Source: Promethearchaeota archaeon
GTDB lineage: Archaea; Asgardarchaeota; Lokiarchaeia; Sigyniarchaeales; SOKP01
Direction of reading: 5' to 3'
DNA length: 44,504 nt
Assembly: GCA_004524725.1 (NCBI GenBank)
Contig: SDNW01000005.1
Coordinates: 1 to 44,504, forward strand
In this document: positions 43,852-44,504 of the stretch, one piece after another
How the letters are laid out: each line of letters opens with the position of its first letter
How positions within the stretch are numbered: position 1 is the first letter of the stretch
Translations under genes and position numbers: made by a program
The notes under the pieces: generated by a model
Told to the model about the DNA's origin: nothing
What the model saw: only the letters and a program-made list of their open reading frames with translations
Databases searched by the model: none

Positions 43852-44504
43852 ATGCCTACGATTTATATTGGGTGTGCAGGCTGGTTATATGAAGATTGGA
43901 AAGGAGTATTTTACCCCTATGAATTAGAGCCTCACAACTATTTACCATATTACTCGAAATTTTTTAATATTATCGAAATCAATACCACCTTCTACAACCT
44001 ACCCACAAAAGCGACTGTGAAAGGTTGGTATGAACGGGTGCCACCAGATTTTCTATTCATTATTAAAATGTGGCAAGATATTACACATAAACTAAGCAAT
44101 CCCGATATTGATTACTTGTTAACTCAATTCTTCAATCACATGGAACCATTGAAAGAGAAAATCCATGCTTACTTATTTCAGTTTCCTCCAGGGGTGAATT
44201 ACAGTCAAAAACATCTTGATCAAATCAATAATCTAATCAGACAGTCACCTCCCGAGCATATCTATGTGATCGAATTACGCCATAATTCATGGTTTAAAGC
44301 GGATATATTGAATCAAATTAGTGATGGTGAAAGAATAATTATTGGGACTTCCTATTTAGAAGATCTTTTCCCATACTATCAACCGAATCAAAATAGATAT
44401 TATATTAGACTAATCGGAGATCGCCAATTATCTAAATTTAATAGAGTTCAGCGAGAAAAAAAGGATGAAAATACGCAGCTACTTCAAAAAATTAGGAATC
44501 TCAA
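43852..44504 (+). CDS. DUF72 family protein (partial, cut by window end)
   Basis: The reading frame runs from ATG at 43852 to the window edge, 217 residues without the C-terminus. It opens with MPTIYIGCAGWLYEDWKGVF, then FNIIEINTTFYNLPTKATVKGW, LFQFPPGVNYS and YVIELRHNSWF, all typical of the DUF72/COG1801 TIM-barrel family. The function of DUF72 is not established; the family is widespread in archaea and bacteria. An overlapping ATG at 43842 is in another frame and not used. It is divergent from the coiled-coil gene with a 173-bp gap. Confidence 0.92.
   Translation, partial: MPTIYIGCAGWLYEDWKGVFYPYELEPHNYLPYYSKFFNIIEINTTFYNLPTKATVKGWYERVPPDFLFIIKMWQDITHKLSNPDIDYLLTQFFNHMEPLKEKIHAYLFQFPPGVNYSQKHLDQINNLIRQSPPEHIYVIELRHNSWFKADILNQISDGERIIIGTSYLEDLFPYYQPNQNRYYIRLIGDRQLSKFNRVQREKKDENTQLLQKIRNL

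Noticed and set aside
1-44504. CRISPR arrays, insertion sequences, prophage.
   Set aside because: No regularly spaced repeats, transposase, integrase or phage structural genes were seen.

Overview
The window is AT-rich (about one third G+C by eye) and reads as archaeal chromosome. It carries archaeal-type genes (the KH/beta-CASP termination nuclease aCPSF1/FttA, an EF-2 family GTPase, a long archaeal FKBP, archaeal Ino1), many GTG and TTG starts, and two intron-free tRNA genes. Several features point to an Asgard archaeon, probably Lokiarchaeia-like: ITPK-like inositol phosphate kinases, a protein with UFL1-like winged-helix repeats, an EF-2 paralogue without the diphthamide histidine, and a Par14-like parvulin. 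The phylum is inferred from gene content; no marker tree was possible.

Layout. 1-2541: end of an unknown protein, a PflX-like radical SAM protein and a helix-hairpin-helix/FKBP fusion. 2567-7428: a HAD hydrolase with a polylysine tail in an operon with two ATP-grasp proteins, then a divergent ITPK-like ATP-grasp gene that converges on myo-inositol-1-phosphate synthase. 7586-12727: a large glycoside hydrolase, a zinc-type dehydrogenase and a sugar transporter. 12859-16559: a second clear ITPK-like kinase, UppP, a low-molecular-weight phosphatase, nicotinamidase and a DUF998 membrane protein. 16594-21006: a triple-PAS histidine kinase, tRNA-Gly(CCC) and the EF-2 paralogue. 21007-21537: a gene-free control region with three copies of a 10-bp motif. 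21538-28456: NAD-dependent DNA ligase, aCPSF1, a NapH-like membrane iron-sulfur protein, a dGTPase-like HD protein and a small unknown. 28457-33381: a 105-bp inverted-repeat element, tRNA-Gln(CTG), parvulin, a cysteine-rich ferredoxin protein, a NikR-like regulator and the UFL1-like protein. 33537-37632: a membrane protein, two glycosyltransferases and a methyltransferase. 37905-44504: a small possible remnant, a fucose-isomerase-like protein, an orphan DNA methyltransferase, an MgtC/DUF4010 protein, a tandem pair of paralogous coiled-coil proteins and a truncated DUF72 gene.

The most interesting unit is 2567-7428 plus 12859-13755. Ino1 makes inositol 3-phosphate (1L-myo-inositol 1-phosphate) from glucose 6-phosphate. 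Several ATP-grasp proteins with ITPK hallmarks lie beside it and could phosphorylate that product further, giving a lipid-independent route to inositol polyphosphates. ITPK1 homologues have been reported in Asgard archaea; what is notable here is the physical clustering, the number of divergent ATP-grasp relatives, and the lysine-tailed HAD hydrolase in the same operon. The other notable items are the UFL1-like multidomain protein, the coiled-coil pair with near-identical ends, the control region between the EF-2 paralogue and ligA, and a tRNA-Gln with C33.
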